From Hemicordylus capensis (lineage: Eukaryota; Chordata; Lepidosauria; Squamata; Cordylidae): a stretch of DNA of 64,000 nucleotides. The translations under genes were made by a program, and so were the position numbers. Positions 23,626-35,484 of this stretch are shown piece by piece. Under the pieces are notes generated by a model. It did not search any database, was not told the DNA's origin, and worked only from the letters and a program-made list of their open reading frames with translations. The stretch lies in assembly GCF_027244095.1 (NCBI RefSeq), contig NC_069658.1, positions 267,042,687-267,106,686 on the forward strand, given 5' to 3'. The first letter of the stretch is position 1. Each line of letters starts with the position of its first letter.

Positions 23626-25475
23626 GTAAGTGCCCAGCCAGGGAGGGAGGAGGGAGCCACGGAGGGAGGGAGGGAGGCGAGCTGCTCTGCCTGCATGGTG
23701 GGCTGTAGCGTGCATAATTCGGGGAGACTTTCTCGAGACGCCGGCTGAGGAAAGTGGCAAGAAAGCACCTTCTCCGGACTGTATAGGCAAAGAGTGTCCT
23801 TCTGTGCAGAGTGTTGCCAGGTCAGCGGTATCTCTGGGAGAGGGGGAGGAGTCTGTGCTCTTAGTGTTAGGGTCAGATTGTAGCCCCCTTGCAGTGGGAG
23901 CCCAACCTGGACACTGGTTCGTCTTTTCTGATCAATTGTTCTCGACTCTGGATTGGATACTCGTCCATCGGGCAGCAATGGGCTTCCCGTCTGATGTCAA
24001 AGCCTCCGAGAAGAATCCCCAAAGAGCATGGTTTCATCACACACTTGCATTGCCTTTATGTCAGTGCCCTACTCATGGCTTCCCCGAAATAATCTTGCGG
24101 ATTGAAATTTGGTGAGAGCACTGAATATTTTCCGCTCGAGATTCGTCCCCCCCCCCCACCCCAATGAACTACAGTTCCCAAGGTTCTCTAGGGAGATGGA
24201 AGGGAGATTAAGCCAATTAAAATATGTGGGGTAGATAGCGTCATAGAGGCTGATGGGTCCCCTCCTGACTGAATACAGCATGACACATATGAGGCTGCAG
24301 TGGGTGTCTGAAAGGAGGTACATAACAGCCAGAAGAGGTTTTAAACACACGCGCGCGATAGCTTCTGTTCAGTGCTTGGGATCAATGGAGCAACCATCTA
24401 TTCCACACACACCCCTAACATTTTTAGGCCTGGACTTCTTAAATCCAGTTGGGAGGCCCTGTAACCCACATATTTCCTTCCCCCACTTTTTTCAGATCTG
24501 CTTGCTAAGCTTAAGCATTAGCATTGCAAGCCAACTCTTCTGCCTTATGTCTTTAGAGGCTCAAGTAGTTATTTCCTTGATGAGGGGACATTAAAACCTG
24601 AGAATCCCTGCTCTGCTATATTTCCAGCAGAATCCTTCTTGCGGAGTTTCAAGGGAGTCGCAAAGTTCTAGCTCGGTGCTGACTTCTGCCGGCAGCTCCT
24701 GACTTTGCAAAAGTCTCTTCCTATGGCTAGTGCGCTTAAAACGTAATCCCCGGGCCACAAGCTTGCCATTGGTAGATTTCTCCCCCCCCCCATTTTAATC
24801 TAGGTTAGGTTCAGAACTGGGTTCAAGCAGGGATGCGGGGGCACTGAATAGTTCGCTCCATGGGGGGGGTGTTACTGTACTGAATGAAGACTTGGGGTCT
24901 GTGCGGAATAAGGAGATTGTATATTCTCAGCATCTCTGGCCTTGAACACCCTCTGTGCTCCCCACTGGCAGCATGCACTCATTTGTCCCTACAGCTGTAA
25001 AAATAATAAGCTGTTTACTGAGATGGGTGAGCAAGCTTTTCTGTGCTTGCTGATTATTGGTAGCTGTCCATAAAATGTGTCCCATTGAAAAAACAAAACA
25101 GTCATCCTTTTTAACCCCCTCCCCCCTGGCACAGTTTGTCTCTCCCAAAGTATTTCATGCTACTGCTACTAAAGAGAAAGGGCTGTAATTGAGTTATTAT
25201 GCACCTGCTTTGCCACTACAAGGTCCCAGCCAGGTTCAATCCCAAACATCTCCAGGTAGGGACAGGAAACTCTCCTGTCCGAAACTCTGGAGAGTTGCTG
25301 CGGCTGCCAGTCAGGGCAGAAATACCAATCTGAAGGGATCAGTGGACTTAGTAGGAGGCAGCTTTCTATGTCCTACTGAGCATTAGAGACTTTTAGAGTC
25401 TCAGATGTCACAATCTTTTCAGAAATCTGGACAACAGCCCTGTAAGATAGCTCAGTGTAACTATCCTCATATTGC

Positions 25476-25540
<65 letters not shown>

Positions 25541-28500
25541 TCAGTCAGTCAGTCAGTCAGTCATGCTGGTATTCACCGCAGAGGTGAGACCTGAACTAGG
25601 ATTTCCTATGCGGCAGCTCTTGACGGCACTTATTAAATCTATCAGCTGGGTCTTTTAGCCACATGCAGTGACTCCACAACATATATTTTAAACCGGTAAT
25701 GAGGAGTCAATTTGTATATGTGAAGAATGCATTTTTAATGATATAGAAACTCCACTGCCAGTGCTTGCTAATGTATGCACTTTGAAAAACCACCACTAAA
25801 AAAAAAAAGTTTACATTATCCTCTTCCCCTGTGTTAAAAAAGCAACATCACACTTTTAAACCCCTACCATTTCTCCCCCTTGTCGCCACTTTCCTTCCCC
25901 CCTCCCTTCCTGGTGACACACTTTAGGAATGACCCCTTAGGACCCACCCTCATTGAGATGGCGCATTGCTGGCCAGCACTTTGGCCTTGCAGCTGATCTC
26001 ACGTGGCTGGGCTGCTTATCCCCTGCTCTGTCTGTCCTCTTGCCAGCCAGGCACCGTTGTGTCTCCCACAAAGTACATAATAAACAAACGCGTCTGTTTT
26101 CCGGAGCAGCCGGTGGGGCGGAGGAGTAGGGAGGAGACGCCCCGTGCTTTGGAATCCAATGTGGCAAACCCTGCCTTGGGCGGACTCCCCGCCCGCCATC
26201 GACCCCTACTCCTCTCTCTCTTTGGCCGAGCGAACGTCCCGTTGCACCTCAACTTGCCGCTGTCCAATCACAGTGTCAAAGAGTTTATGGCTAGAGCTCC
26301 CTCCCTCCCTGACTCGGGGGCATTTCTGACATTCCAATGGGGCTTAGATAGATACACAAACAGTTTACAGGTTTCGGCTTATCGTTTAAGGCTGCAGTGC
26401 GGGAAAGTGAAACTCACCAGGCTCTGCTGACGGAGTTGGAAAAGATGATGTGGTCACCTGGAGTGGAGATTAGGGGCATCTGTTCTGTTGCAAAGTGCGT
26501 CTCAGTTCATTGAACCAACAGGGTTGATTCGTCGTTTCCATAGCAAATGCCGGCTAGTTCGTTAAACTTCCCATTTTAACTAGGCTGATAAGGCCGATTG
26601 TGACCACCCAACAAGTCTATGCTGTTTCCGAGGTCCGAGAGACTCTGTCCACTGCCACACACGAGGCTGAGCGCTGAATGATTGTAAAATACAGGCAGGG
26701 ATATTTGAAAGAACATCCAAACAGAGGTTGCAACTAGTATGCGGAGTCTATGGTGATATACAAAGGTTAGAATTCTGCACAGTTTGGAATCTGAGGTTGA
26801 TTGCTGGAGCTTTGTTTTTCTCAACTTTTAGGGCAAATCCGCGCTATTACTAGAATGGGGAAGAAGGCCTCTTAAAGATAACAATTGATTACTAAAACGC
26901 TGAATTTCCAGAGTATCGAATTTCCAGAGTACTGGTTTGCAGAATATTTGAATGGGTGGCCTCTCATAATTCCCTGGATTTGTGAAGGGAATTCTTCGTT
27001 GTTAGAGTCAGACTTTTAGAGGGTTTCCCCGCCCCGTTTCCGGAACTGTGAGGGGGAAACTGCCCCTTTTGTGCAAGAATCTGGATAAGACAACCCTGGT
27101 GGTGGTATATGTCGGGGGCACCCAATTAAATTTTACATTTGCCAAAAAGCGATCAAACAAACAAAACCCAACAACAAAAAAGTGCCAGCAGCAGTTACAC
27201 CACTTTGGTGGTTTGTTGTGCGGTCAAAGGGGGGGGGGCAGCTGTCGGTAAGCAAGGTGAGCAAAGAGCCGCTGCCTCTCATCAGCGTGTCAGGAACAAA
27301 TGCACGCTCCATAAGTCAGTTGAGGCTGAAATGGATTCCTGGTTCCGTACTTTGCAGCCGCGGGTGCCTGCATCGTCAGCATCCTTGTGAAAAAGGGCAC
27401 AGACCTACGGCTTTAAGAGCAGGAAGGGAGATAAAAGTTGGGCCCAGGCAAAAATCATAAAGCAGTGAAGGGAATTGGCAGGTTGAGAGTATATTGTCCC
27501 TTTCTTGCAGAACCCAAATTTAAAAGGCTGTACCAGCGGATGTCACACGTGGGTAAACAGACGGTAAAGAGAAAGAGGAGTCCTCGCGCGCCTTCCCTCG
27601 ATTGGCTGCTGTTGCATGCCACTACCTTTTTGATTCGTTGGGGACTCTCACATACCCGCCTCCGTTTAGTTTCTCTCCCCGCTCCGCCCCACCCCCTGCT
27701 GTGTGTCTCGCCGACTGTTTCATCCCTTGGCGGTTTAGCCCCGCCCTGCTGGTGGCCGAGCGAAATTGGCTGAACCTCTGATAGGCTGAGCAATTCCCCG
27801 CTTCCTATGGCTCGCCTTCCCATTGGCCATCTTCGGAGTGGAGTTGGAATTTTGGTAAAGCGGAGGAATTTTAAGACGCACGCGGCTGAGTAAGCACTGC
27901 TTTGTCGAGGAAGGTGGTGGGGCTCAGCTTGGGGAGAAGGTTTCACCTGACTACGAAGTTGCTAAGTTTTCCGGGTGGCCATGCTTTTGGCTCGGGATGC
28001 CCTTTGCCACCCGAGTTCTGAAGGACCATTGGTCTCCGCTGCAGCCGAGGAGGAGGAGGATCCTCGCTATTTGGGTACCAGCACGTGTGGCAGTTTACGG
28101 GAGCCTTAGTGAATGGATGCCTCGGGCGGAGGAGAGGTTTTGCAGCCAGAATGGAGGCGGGCGTGGAGCGCCTGCCTGCCCCAAGCGAACTCAACACACC
28201 CTGACGCCCCGCTTTCTTTCTTGTAGGGAAGGCGACCTTGGAGACACGCTATGGCCTGGGGGCATTGATCGGCAGCGGCGGCTTCGGCACGGTATACGCC
28301 GGCACGCGGCTCAGCGATTCTCTCCCAGTGAGTATGGGAGCGAGCAGCATCTTTTAGGGAAGCGGTGGGGTATTGCAGTGGATTATCCACACTACACGTC
28401 CCAGATCCGGGGTTGGATTTGAAGATCAGCCTCTGAGGGGAAAGAGACAGGGGACAATGGAAAGGGCATGGGAGAGTCTTGTTCTAGTTTATGCCCCATA

Positions 28501-31500
28501 CCGTTCAACTCTGCTACCTTTAATCAGGGGGGCCGTGTTTGCCCCTCTCTCAGGTGACCCCTCAGAGTGAGGAAGATGATGAAGAAAATAGGGAGGGGTG
28601 GAGTTGGGAGGCTGGGTTCTTCGAACCCATCAGCTCAATTATAGCTACACCCCTGCCTTTAATCTCCCATTATTCATGCCCACTACCAATTCCTGTCTAC
28701 TAAACAGTATTCTTTCCTTTATGAGTTAAGTCCCCACTATGATAGGTTGTTTGCTAAGCCTTCACCTTGACTTGGAGTACAGGAGCCCATGATTGCTCAT
28801 CAATGTGGTCTCCTGGTAGCTGACCATTTAATTATTAGGAGCTTACTCTGCAATACCCCTATTGTGGTGAAGGACATATTGCTACTGCAGTATATAGTGC
28901 CCATATTGGGCTAGACACTGCAGAACACAGAAATGAATACATTAGTTGTACAAAACTGAACACACTGTTTTCTCATATTAAATTTTTGTACTATAGCGCA
29001 GAAACCTGATTGCAGAATACATGCATGTTGTATTGGTTGTGAATGGCTCATGGCTCACACATGCTTATATTGCTGCTGTGGCAGGCAAAATCTTAAATGT
29101 ATTGAAGTGGGGGGAGGGGGTTTGAGAAAGGAATGGAATTCCACATGCCCTGTGTTTTGTCAAAGTGAGAACCACAGACCAAAGAGTATCAGAACCATGC
29201 AATTTCGTTGGTATAAAAATGCCTCACATGGACCTTGCAGTAGAAACTGATGGTTTTCTCCTGCAACCAGCAGATGTCTTAAGCCCACTTGGGTGTAGGG
29301 GAAAGACTGTATCATCTGCATGTTATAAAATTGATACTACATGGGAGAAGGGGGAAATGGTTTTTTCCCCCCTTATCCTCCAATTCAGGATTAAGATAAT
29401 TGATATAAAAGTTTAAAACTAACTGAGCCAGCCCTGTTTGACCCATCTGGTGGCTGCAGTATCTGTTGTAATTTGATCAATTACAACATGAGTAACTTTT
29501 TAACTCTTACTTTTAAAAATAAAGTATTATAACTATAAAATGCAAGTGTAAAGGGCTCTGACTAAATACAACAATCTTTGATCAACTTTAGTAGAAAGGA
29601 ATCTAGCCCACAGTCTTCTCCTGCTTTATGGAATCAAAAGCAACGTTCAAATGTTGGAATTTGCAAAGGGATAGAAAAACTGACAGAGCAGAGGAACCAG
29701 CTATGGCAGAGAAGCTTCTCATCACAAAGTTACCTATGACTTGGACCTTAATTCACATATTAGGGTGCTTGCTGGAGGAGCCCTCTTTCCACCTCTGCCC
29801 CACCATAGCTGACGTGAAAGACCTGTGCTTGAAGTCCAGTGAACTTGATTTCTAAACGTATTGCTTTCACTCCTTTCTTCCCCTTCAGGTGGCGATTAAA
29901 TATGTTGCCAAGGAGCGAGTCTTGCAATTCCAGCACATGGTGAGTTCCAGTCCTTCTGTACTGATGGTTATTGTATTCAGGCTGCTATGATAAGAACATA
30001 AAAGCAGCCCTGCTGGATCAGGCCCAAGGCCTATCTTCATCCAGCATCCTGTTTCACACAGTCACCCACCAGGTGGCTCTGAGAAGCCCATAGGCAAGAG
30101 GTGAGGGCACACTCTCTCTCCTGCTGTTGCTCTCCTGCAACTGGTATTCAGAGACATCTTGCCTCTGAGACTGGAGGTGGCTCATAGCCACCAACTAATA
30201 ACCATTGATAGACCTGTCCCCCATGAATTTGTCTAAGCCCCTTTTAAATCCATCCCAACTAGTGGGCATCACCACATCCCATTGCAGAGAATTCCATAGA
30301 CTGATTATTCGGTGTGTGAAAAAGTGCTTCCTTTTTGTCGGTCCTAAATTTCCTGGCCTTCCTGATGATCCCTGGTTCTAGTATTGTGACAGAGGGAGAA
30401 AAATTTCTCTCTACTCCTTTGCATAATTTTATACACCTCTATCATGTCTCCCTGTAAGCCTCAGATGCTGTAGCCTTGCCTCAGAAGGAAGGTGCTCCAG
30501 TCCCCTGATCATCTTGGGGCCTCTTCTGAACCTTTTCCAGTTATACAGTGTCTTGAGAGATGGTGTCCAGAACTGTATGCAGTACTCAAAGTGTGACCAC
30601 CCCATAGATTTGTATAAGGGTGTTATAATATTAGCAGTTTTATTTTCAGTCCCCTTCCTAATGATCCCTAGTGTGGAATATGCCTCATTTTTTTACAGCT
30701 GCCATGCACTGATGCCCTCTTGATGCTTAGGCTACCACATGCTGATTGGTCTATCTTCTGTTTCCTCTCCAGAATGGTACGCTTGTCCCTCTGGAAGTCC
30801 TTTTGCTGAAGAAGGTGTCATCCCCAGGTTGCCGAGGCATTGTCCGCCTCCTGGATTGGTTTGAGCAGCCTGACTCCTACTTCATAGTTATGGAGCGGCC
30901 CCTCGTGTCTCAGGACCTGTTTGATGTCATCACAGACCGGGGCCCACTCCCTGAAACCTTAGCTGCCAGTTATTTCCAGCAGGTGGTCGAGGCAGTGCAC
31001 CATTGCCACCTGTGTGGTGTTTTGCACCGGGACATCAAGGATGAGAACATCCTGGTAGACCTTCTACAGGGTGAACTAAAGCTCATAGACTTTGGCTCAG
31101 GTGCATTGCTTCGGGAGTCTCCGTATACTGATTTTGACGGTAAGTACGTTCTACATGGGATGGGGGCGGGGCGGGGGAGAAGCAAGCATAGCATGAACCA
31201 TGGAGCAAAGAAAAAAAACAGATTTCTGCGCGTGGGAGAATTGGTCACTGGATGTAGCCCTATCAGGAAAAAAGCTTGGTTTGGAACATGCCAGCTGGTC
31301 CTTTTGTGAGGATCTCAAGCCACATCAAAGGTCCAAGCAGCCTGTCCTTGTTATGTCCTTGGAGAAGCTTAAATTGATAGATTCTTAGAGAGGGCATATT
31401 ATTACATAGCAAGAACAATAAGATGATTCCTTGCTGCAGAAGCCTTACAATCTTAAAGAGAGAGAGTCAGGGTAAATACCAGCAGCCAGCCACTAGAAAA

Positions 31501-32417
31501 TGTGCTATGCTGAGATGAATAAGGAAGTTTCCTCTCATGAACCTAACAGAACCACTGCTTTAAAAGATGCCTCTTTGCCCAGTTAGAAGGGAATGGTAGG
31601 ATAGCGATTATGACTATGATGATGAAAGCTTGAGAATTCTTGCTTCAAAGGCTCCTGCTCAGTCACCTCAATGTGCCCATGACTCCTTAATTCACTATAG
31701 CTATTCTAGCTTGCACAGACTTCTGGTGTACTTGTGGAGAAGAAATTCCAGGTTGCACTGGGAATTGTGTGCTGATCTCTCTGTACATGGAATCGGGCAG
31801 TGGTGGTAGCTATGCTAGACTGCATAGTCTCTAATGGAGTGTGCTCTTGTGTATATACCCCCAAAGTCTTAGGCCTAATTGCCATCTCCATGATTGGGCT
31901 GCACTGCACGACTTCATACTACAGGTGGAGGCTCCTGTGACTGAATATAATTCTAGCCCCCCACCCCCCCACACACCCTTCTCGTAGAATAGCTGGCATG
32001 TTGTGGGGGATGAGGCCCTGAAGTGGTGCCGTCCAGAGTACACAGGTTAACAACCTCGGTGAGAATTGGGCCATCAGTTCTGTGTGTTTAAAAAAAGTAG
32101 AATACCTCATTTCCCCCGACACATCTGTGACCCAGTCTTGCTGTGTTTTATGATGCTTCATCAAGCAGCACTCTTTAACTGTGTAGTGTTCTTGTTGTCT
32201 TAATTTCATCTGTCTCCTCAATAACTCTGCAGAGAAATCACCAGTCCCATTTTACAGATGAGAAGCTGAAGTCAGAGCAACAACATGCCCATGGTCAAAA
32301 CTTTTGTTCAGTGTAGGCTTCTTTGGCTGTCTAGACCTGAATATTTTGCAGCTTGGGTATTGATAGTGCCATCCTTCACACTCCACTGGTGATAGGGTTG
32401 CAACCTTTGTTTGTTTG

Positions 32418-32454
<37 letters not shown>

Positions 32455-35400
32455 CAATATTTCTATACTGCCCAAAACTTGCGTGTCTGGATTTTAGTAA
32501 TATTATCACGGTTCCTGTACATGATAGAGTATCTTCTAGTCATGTTTTCACTGGCTGTTTTCTGTTTCTACAGGCACTAGGGTATACAGTCCTCCTGAAT
32601 GGATAAAATACCACCGGTACCATGGCTTACCTGCAACTGTGTGGTCGTTGGGAGTACTGTTATATGATATGGTGTGTGGAGACATCCCTTTTGAACGTGA
32701 TGAGGAGATCCTCATTGGAAAACTTCACTATCATTGCAGGGTGTCTTCAGGTGAGAATCCTCCTGTTGACCCTAGGCCATCTTAGCCCAGTGGGCATGTG
32801 CCTGAAGTTGTCATGGTCATTTATATATCAGTGTGATGTAATCATCATCATCATCAGTAAAAAAAATAAATCTCTATGTGTTAGCCACCCCATAACAAAT
32901 TGTTCTCTGGGAGGCTCACAAGAGGACTAAAATATACAATAAAAACACATAGCACATCTGAGTATTGGACTAGGACTGGGGAGACCCAGATTCAAATCCC
33001 CACTCAGCCATGAAACTCACTGGGTGATCTCAGGCCAGTCAGGGCTGCTCTGCTTTGGCCCTCCTACAGATGTTGGCCTACAATTCCCATAGCTGGGGAA
33101 TGTGGGAGTTGTAGTTCAAAAACAGCTGGGGGGGCCCAAGTTAAGCAAGCCTGCTCTAGCCCTATTAACACATTATGTTCAACACTTGTACAAGTGCAGA
33201 GCGTACACGGGTACAGTTATTCATATGTTATGCTGAGCACTGGTACAGCAGCAAACTTCCTATCTGTATTCAGGTTCACTTTTAAAATGAACACAGGTAC
33301 AGTCATTCATGCAAGAATATATATGACCGTACAGACATCTGTACACTTGTACAACATGATGTCTGAACAGGACTTCTTTCTCAAGCTAACCTACCTTACA
33401 GCATTGTTGTAAGGCTAAATAGGGGGAGTAAGACCCATGTGTGGAGCTTCTTGGAGGCCTGAGCTGCTTGCAGGAAGGGCAGGATACAAATGCCATATGT
33501 ACACAATGTTTATATGTGTGCTAATAGGCCCCATAAGTTTCTAGGTGCCAGATACTTTCCAATCCTTTGGTGAGAAGACTGACTTTCATGCATTGTCTCC
33601 TTTGCTAAGAAGGGTCTGCCCTGGTTTTTATTTGAATAGGAGTCTATAAGTGAGCATTGGAAGATATTCTCCTGGGCGGCGAGGGGGATGTGGCTGCTCT
33701 GAGAAGAGCATCTGCATGATTGCATGCAGAAGGTGCCAAGTTCCTTCCCTGGCATCTCCAAGATAGGGTTGAGAGAGACTCCTGTCTGCAACTTTGGAGA
33801 AGCTGCTACCAGTCTGTGTAGACAATACTGAGCTAGATGGAGCAATGATCTGACTCGGTATATGGCAGCTTCCTATGTTTTTATTTGAACTACTCTGAAT
33901 TTGCAGCCCTAGAACTTCACAGTAGCTGGGACTACTGGTAGGCGCATGTGACAGGACTTTGGCCTTGAGGTGGGCTGGCCTACATCCCAAGTTGAGCAAC
34001 TCTCCTTTGTGGAAGTGACCCTTCTTGCACTGTTTAACTGAACCAAGTCGCTGCTCTATCTGGAAGGGCCTTGCAGTGCTGTGAACCTGGGTAGCCTTGG
34101 GAAAGTAATTACCCTCCAGCACCTCTCTCCAGCTGCCACCTCTCAAATGGGGAGTGCTATCTGTTTATGAGCCTTACCTCACTATTTATTGATTTATAAT
34201 TTTAACATTTTTATATGGCCCAAAACTTACGTGTCTGGGTGGCTTACAACAAAGTAAAAATATGAGTTAAAACAAATCAACAACAAAAAAGTTAAAATGT
34301 TACAACAATTTAAAATGTTTAAAATAGTATTTTAAAACAGTATTTAATTAAAAGCCTGGGTGAACAGATATGTCTTTAAAGACTTTTTAAAAGCTGTCAG
34401 AGATGGGGTGGTTCTTATTTCAGCAGGGAGTGCATTCCAAAACCTTGGGGCAGCAGCGCAGAAGGCAGTCCCCGAGTAGCCACCAGAAGAGCTGGTGGCA
34501 ACTGCAGACGGACCTCTCCTGATGATCTCAGTGGGCCGTGGGGTTCATGATGAGGAGGACGTTCTCTCAAATACTCAGGGCCCAAGCCATTTAGGGCTTT
34601 CTAGGTTATAACCAGCACCTTGTATTTTGCCCAGAAACATATTGTCAGCCAGTGTAGCTCTTTCAATACAGGAGTAATATGGTCTCTCTGAGATGACCCA
34701 GAGACCAACCTGGCTGCCGCATTCTGAACCAGCTGTAGTTTCCGGACTACATACAAGGGCAGCCCCACATAGAGTGCATTGCAGTAATCCAGTCTGGAGG
34801 TTACCAGCATATGTACTGAGGTCATTCCTCTCAAGAAACGGATGCAGCTGGTGTATCCGTTGTAGCTGATAGAAGGCACTTCTGGCCACTGCCTCAACCT
34901 GGGACACCAGGGAGAGGCTTGGATCCAGAAGCACCCCCAGACTGTATACCTATTCCTTCTCAGTGGGGGGGGGGATGACCCCATCCAGAACAAGGCAGAT
35001 CAAACCCATCTCCTGAATTTTGACCCCACACAATGAGTACCTCTGTCTTATCTGGATTCAGTCTGTTTGTTATCCCTCATCCAGCCCATCACCAACTCCA
35101 GGCAGGCATTTAGAGAGGTTATGCCCTCTCCCGATGCTGTTAATGTGGAGAAATCGCTTTGGGTGTCATCAGCATACTGATAGCATCCTGCACCAAATCT
35201 CCTGATGATCTCTCCCAGCGGTTTCATGTAGATGTTAAACAACATGGGAGATGTTGTTAGACTTTGTAACGTGCTGTTTGCTCTGTCGGAAGGTGCAATA
35301 TGAATGGTTGTTTTCTCCTTTGACAGAGTGCCGTCACTTGATTGAGTGGTGCCTCTCTCTGGCCCCAGAAAAGCGACCTTCCCTGGAGCAGATCCTGGCA

Positions 35401-35484
35401 CACCCCTGGCTCCTTGCCTTCTTAGAGAAGAATGGACGCAAAGTGCAGCAGCCCACAGTCCCGAAAGCTGGCACTAGCCTGTGA
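23541..35484 (+). CDS. PIM2: PIM-family serine/threonine kinase, PIM2-like (6 coding exons)
   Basis: The coding parts are 23541-23625, 28227-28327, 29889-29939, 30773-31139, 32574-32750 and 35327-35484. They total 939 nt, or 312 residues plus TGA. All introns are GT-AG and phases agree; the 51-nt third exon is as I recall for the PIM family. Visible motifs are the glycine loop GSGGFG (44-49), VAIK lysine 66, Glu87 of helix C, the PIM-specific hinge ERP (120-122), HRDIKDEN (164-171), DFG (185-187) and SPPEW (207-211). PIM kinases are constitutively active cytosolic and nuclear survival kinases with no regulatory domain, and the product fits: about 290 residues of kinase and a short tail. PIM2 is preferred over PIM1 or PIM3 because of [28 protein letters not shown] and FERDEE, which resemble mammalian PIM2. 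The first exon is the least certain part. Orthology is inferred from remembered sequences. Confidence 0.9.
24120..25170. other. Intron 1 sequence without recognised element
   Basis: Mostly unique DNA with poly-C runs (24150, 24785) and a GAACTACAGTTCCCAAGG stretch at 24166, which fits the ACTAYRnnnCCCR motif. No exon is supported. Confidence 0.45.
25180..25375 (+). mobile_element. tRNA-derived SINE, decayed
   Basis: A diverged tRNA head with B box CCAGGTTCAATCCC, the body CATCTCCAGGTAGGGACAGG and tail GGAGGCAGCTTTCTATGTCC. Confidence 0.6.
25481..25563. repeat. (GT)n-(GA)n-(TCAG)n compound microsatellite in intron 1
   Basis: Three simple repeats in a row: about 17 GT, about 12 GA and about six TCAG units. 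Confidence 0.93.
26080..26350. promoter_or_regulatory. CpG/CCAAT-rich putative regulatory block in intron 1
   Basis: This repeat-free stretch has raised CpG content and CCAAT boxes near 26155, 26264 and 26334, with GGGCGG-like sequences near 26117 and 26180. A 154-codon open frame here has no recognisable domain. It may be an intronic enhancer or part of an extended CpG island. Confidence 0.3.
27570..27900 (+). promoter_or_regulatory. Second promoter-like block with CCAAT and GC boxes
   Basis: Three inverted CCAAT boxes (ATTGG at 27601, 27765 and 27822) and GC-box-like CCGCCCC runs near 27685 and 27740 stand in a CpG-enriched, repeat-free stretch 330-650 bp before exon 2. This looks like a TATA-less NF-Y/Sp-type promoter. 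It could be an alternative PIM2 promoter or an enhancer in intron 1, or could start a divergent RNA. Confidence 0.45.
28227..28327 (+). CDS. PIM2: PIM2-like exon 2 (glycine-rich loop)
   Basis: The acceptor is TTCTTGTAG and the donor CCA|GTGAGT. It encodes [20 protein letters not shown] and the strand after it, up to SDSLP: the ATP-binding glycine loop and first beta strands of the kinase N-lobe. Enters in phase 1 and ends in phase 0. Confidence 0.95.
29889..29939 (+). CDS. PIM2: PIM2-like exon 3 (VAIK lysine)
   Basis: A 51-nt exon between CCCTTCAG and ATG|GTGAGT encodes [17 protein letters not shown]. It carries the ATP-anchoring lysine (residue 66). The small in-frame exon is a recognisable feature of PIM genes. 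Confidence 0.95.
29991..30735 (-). mobile_element. CR1-type LINE 3' part in intron 3 of the PIM2-like gene
   Basis: About 745 bp antisense to the kinase gene, the longest copy of this family here. It begins ATAAGAACATAAAAGCAGCC and continues through the spider-like UTR blocks to old ORF DNA (CAGAACTGTATGCAGTACTC). It ends about 40 bp before the exon 4 acceptor. Confidence 0.75.
30773..31139 (+). CDS. PIM2: PIM2-like exon 4 (hinge, catalytic loop, DFG)
   Basis: This 367-nt exon runs from the acceptor CTCTCCAG to the donor GACG|GTAAGT. It encodes the helix C glutamate, the hinge [11 protein letters not shown] with the proline typical of PIM kinases, the catalytic loop HRDIKDEN, and DFGSGALL with the start of the activation segment. 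The open frame extends upstream to an ATG at 30746, but that ATG lies in the intron's polypyrimidine region and is not a start. The frame also runs past the donor into intron 4, which is likewise not coding. Confidence 0.97.
32424..32454. repeat. (TTA)n microsatellite upstream of exon 5
   Basis: About ten TTA units next to a short L2-type end (TATTTCTATACTGCCCAAAA), 120 bp before the exon 5 acceptor. Confidence 0.9.
32574..32750 (+). CDS. PIM2: PIM2-like exon 5 (PPE motif, helix F)
   Basis: This 177-nt exon sits between TTTCTACAG and TCAG|GTGAGA. It encodes [20 protein letters not shown] followed by [20 protein letters not shown] and [20 protein letters not shown] replaces the usual APE, as in all PIM kinases. 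LPATVWSLG and FERDEE favour PIM2 over PIM1 and PIM3. Confidence 0.96.
32963..33490 (+). mobile_element. tRNA/L2-tailed SINE split by an hAT MITE, intron 5
   Basis: The 5' part (about 32963-33042, GACTAGGACTGGGGAGACCC..CTCAGGCCAGTC) and 3' part (about 33380-33490, CTAACCTACCTTACAGCATT..GCAGGAAGGGCAGGATACAA) are one SINE. An hAT MITE relic (about 33045-33160) and about 220 bp of CTTGTAC-rich DNA lie between them. Confidence 0.6.
33045..33160. mobile_element. hAT MITE relic in intron 5
   Basis: Two inverted arms, GATGTTGGCCTACAATTCCC and GGGAGTTGTAGTTCAAAAAC, with the family's CTCTGCTTTGGCCC / GGCCCAAGTTAAGCAAG outer sequences. Target duplication not clear. Confidence 0.6.
33590..33885 (+). mobile_element. 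5S rRNA-headed composite SINE in intron 5
   Basis: TTTGCTAAGAAGGGTCTGCC then CTGGTTTTTATTTGAATAGGAG is the 5S-like head. The body CCAAGTTCCTTCCCTGGCAT and the tail TATGGCAGCTTCCTATG follow. Confidence 0.68.
34175..35250 (-). mobile_element. L2/CR1-superfamily LINE relic in intron 5 of the PIM2-like gene
   Basis: Antisense to the kinase gene. Minus-strand frames include the reverse transcriptase core [16 protein letters not shown]...QYADDTQ (YADD box, about 35170-35250), then [17 protein letters not shown] and [15 protein letters not shown] with [15 protein letters not shown] and [11 protein letters not shown]. Several frame breaks and a truncated 5' end show that it is dead. The 3' UTR ends near 34180. 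Confidence 0.78.
35327..35484 (+). CDS. PIM2: PIM2-like exon 6 and stop codon
   Basis: The acceptor is CTTTGACAG. The exon encodes [20 protein letters not shown] and [17 protein letters not shown], then a short tail ending KAGTSL and TGA at 35482. It holds the C-lobe helices and the [11 protein letters not shown] motif that closes the kinase fold. Confidence 0.96.

Noticed and set aside
23250-23978. Open frames of 136-175 codons around exon 1, both strands
   Set aside because: They are shadows of CpG-rich DNA. The only frame that joins in phase to exon 2 is the short one at 23541.
25966-26430. 154-codon open frame in intron 1 of the kinase gene
   Set aside because: No domain, no splice context, overlaps frames on the minus strand; better seen as a CpG/CCAAT-rich regulatory stretch.
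30746-31309. A 187-codon single-exon kinase frame starting at 30746
   Set aside because: It is exon 4 extended over the acceptor and donor into introns. Splice sites and PIM exon structure show that the real exon is 30773-31139.
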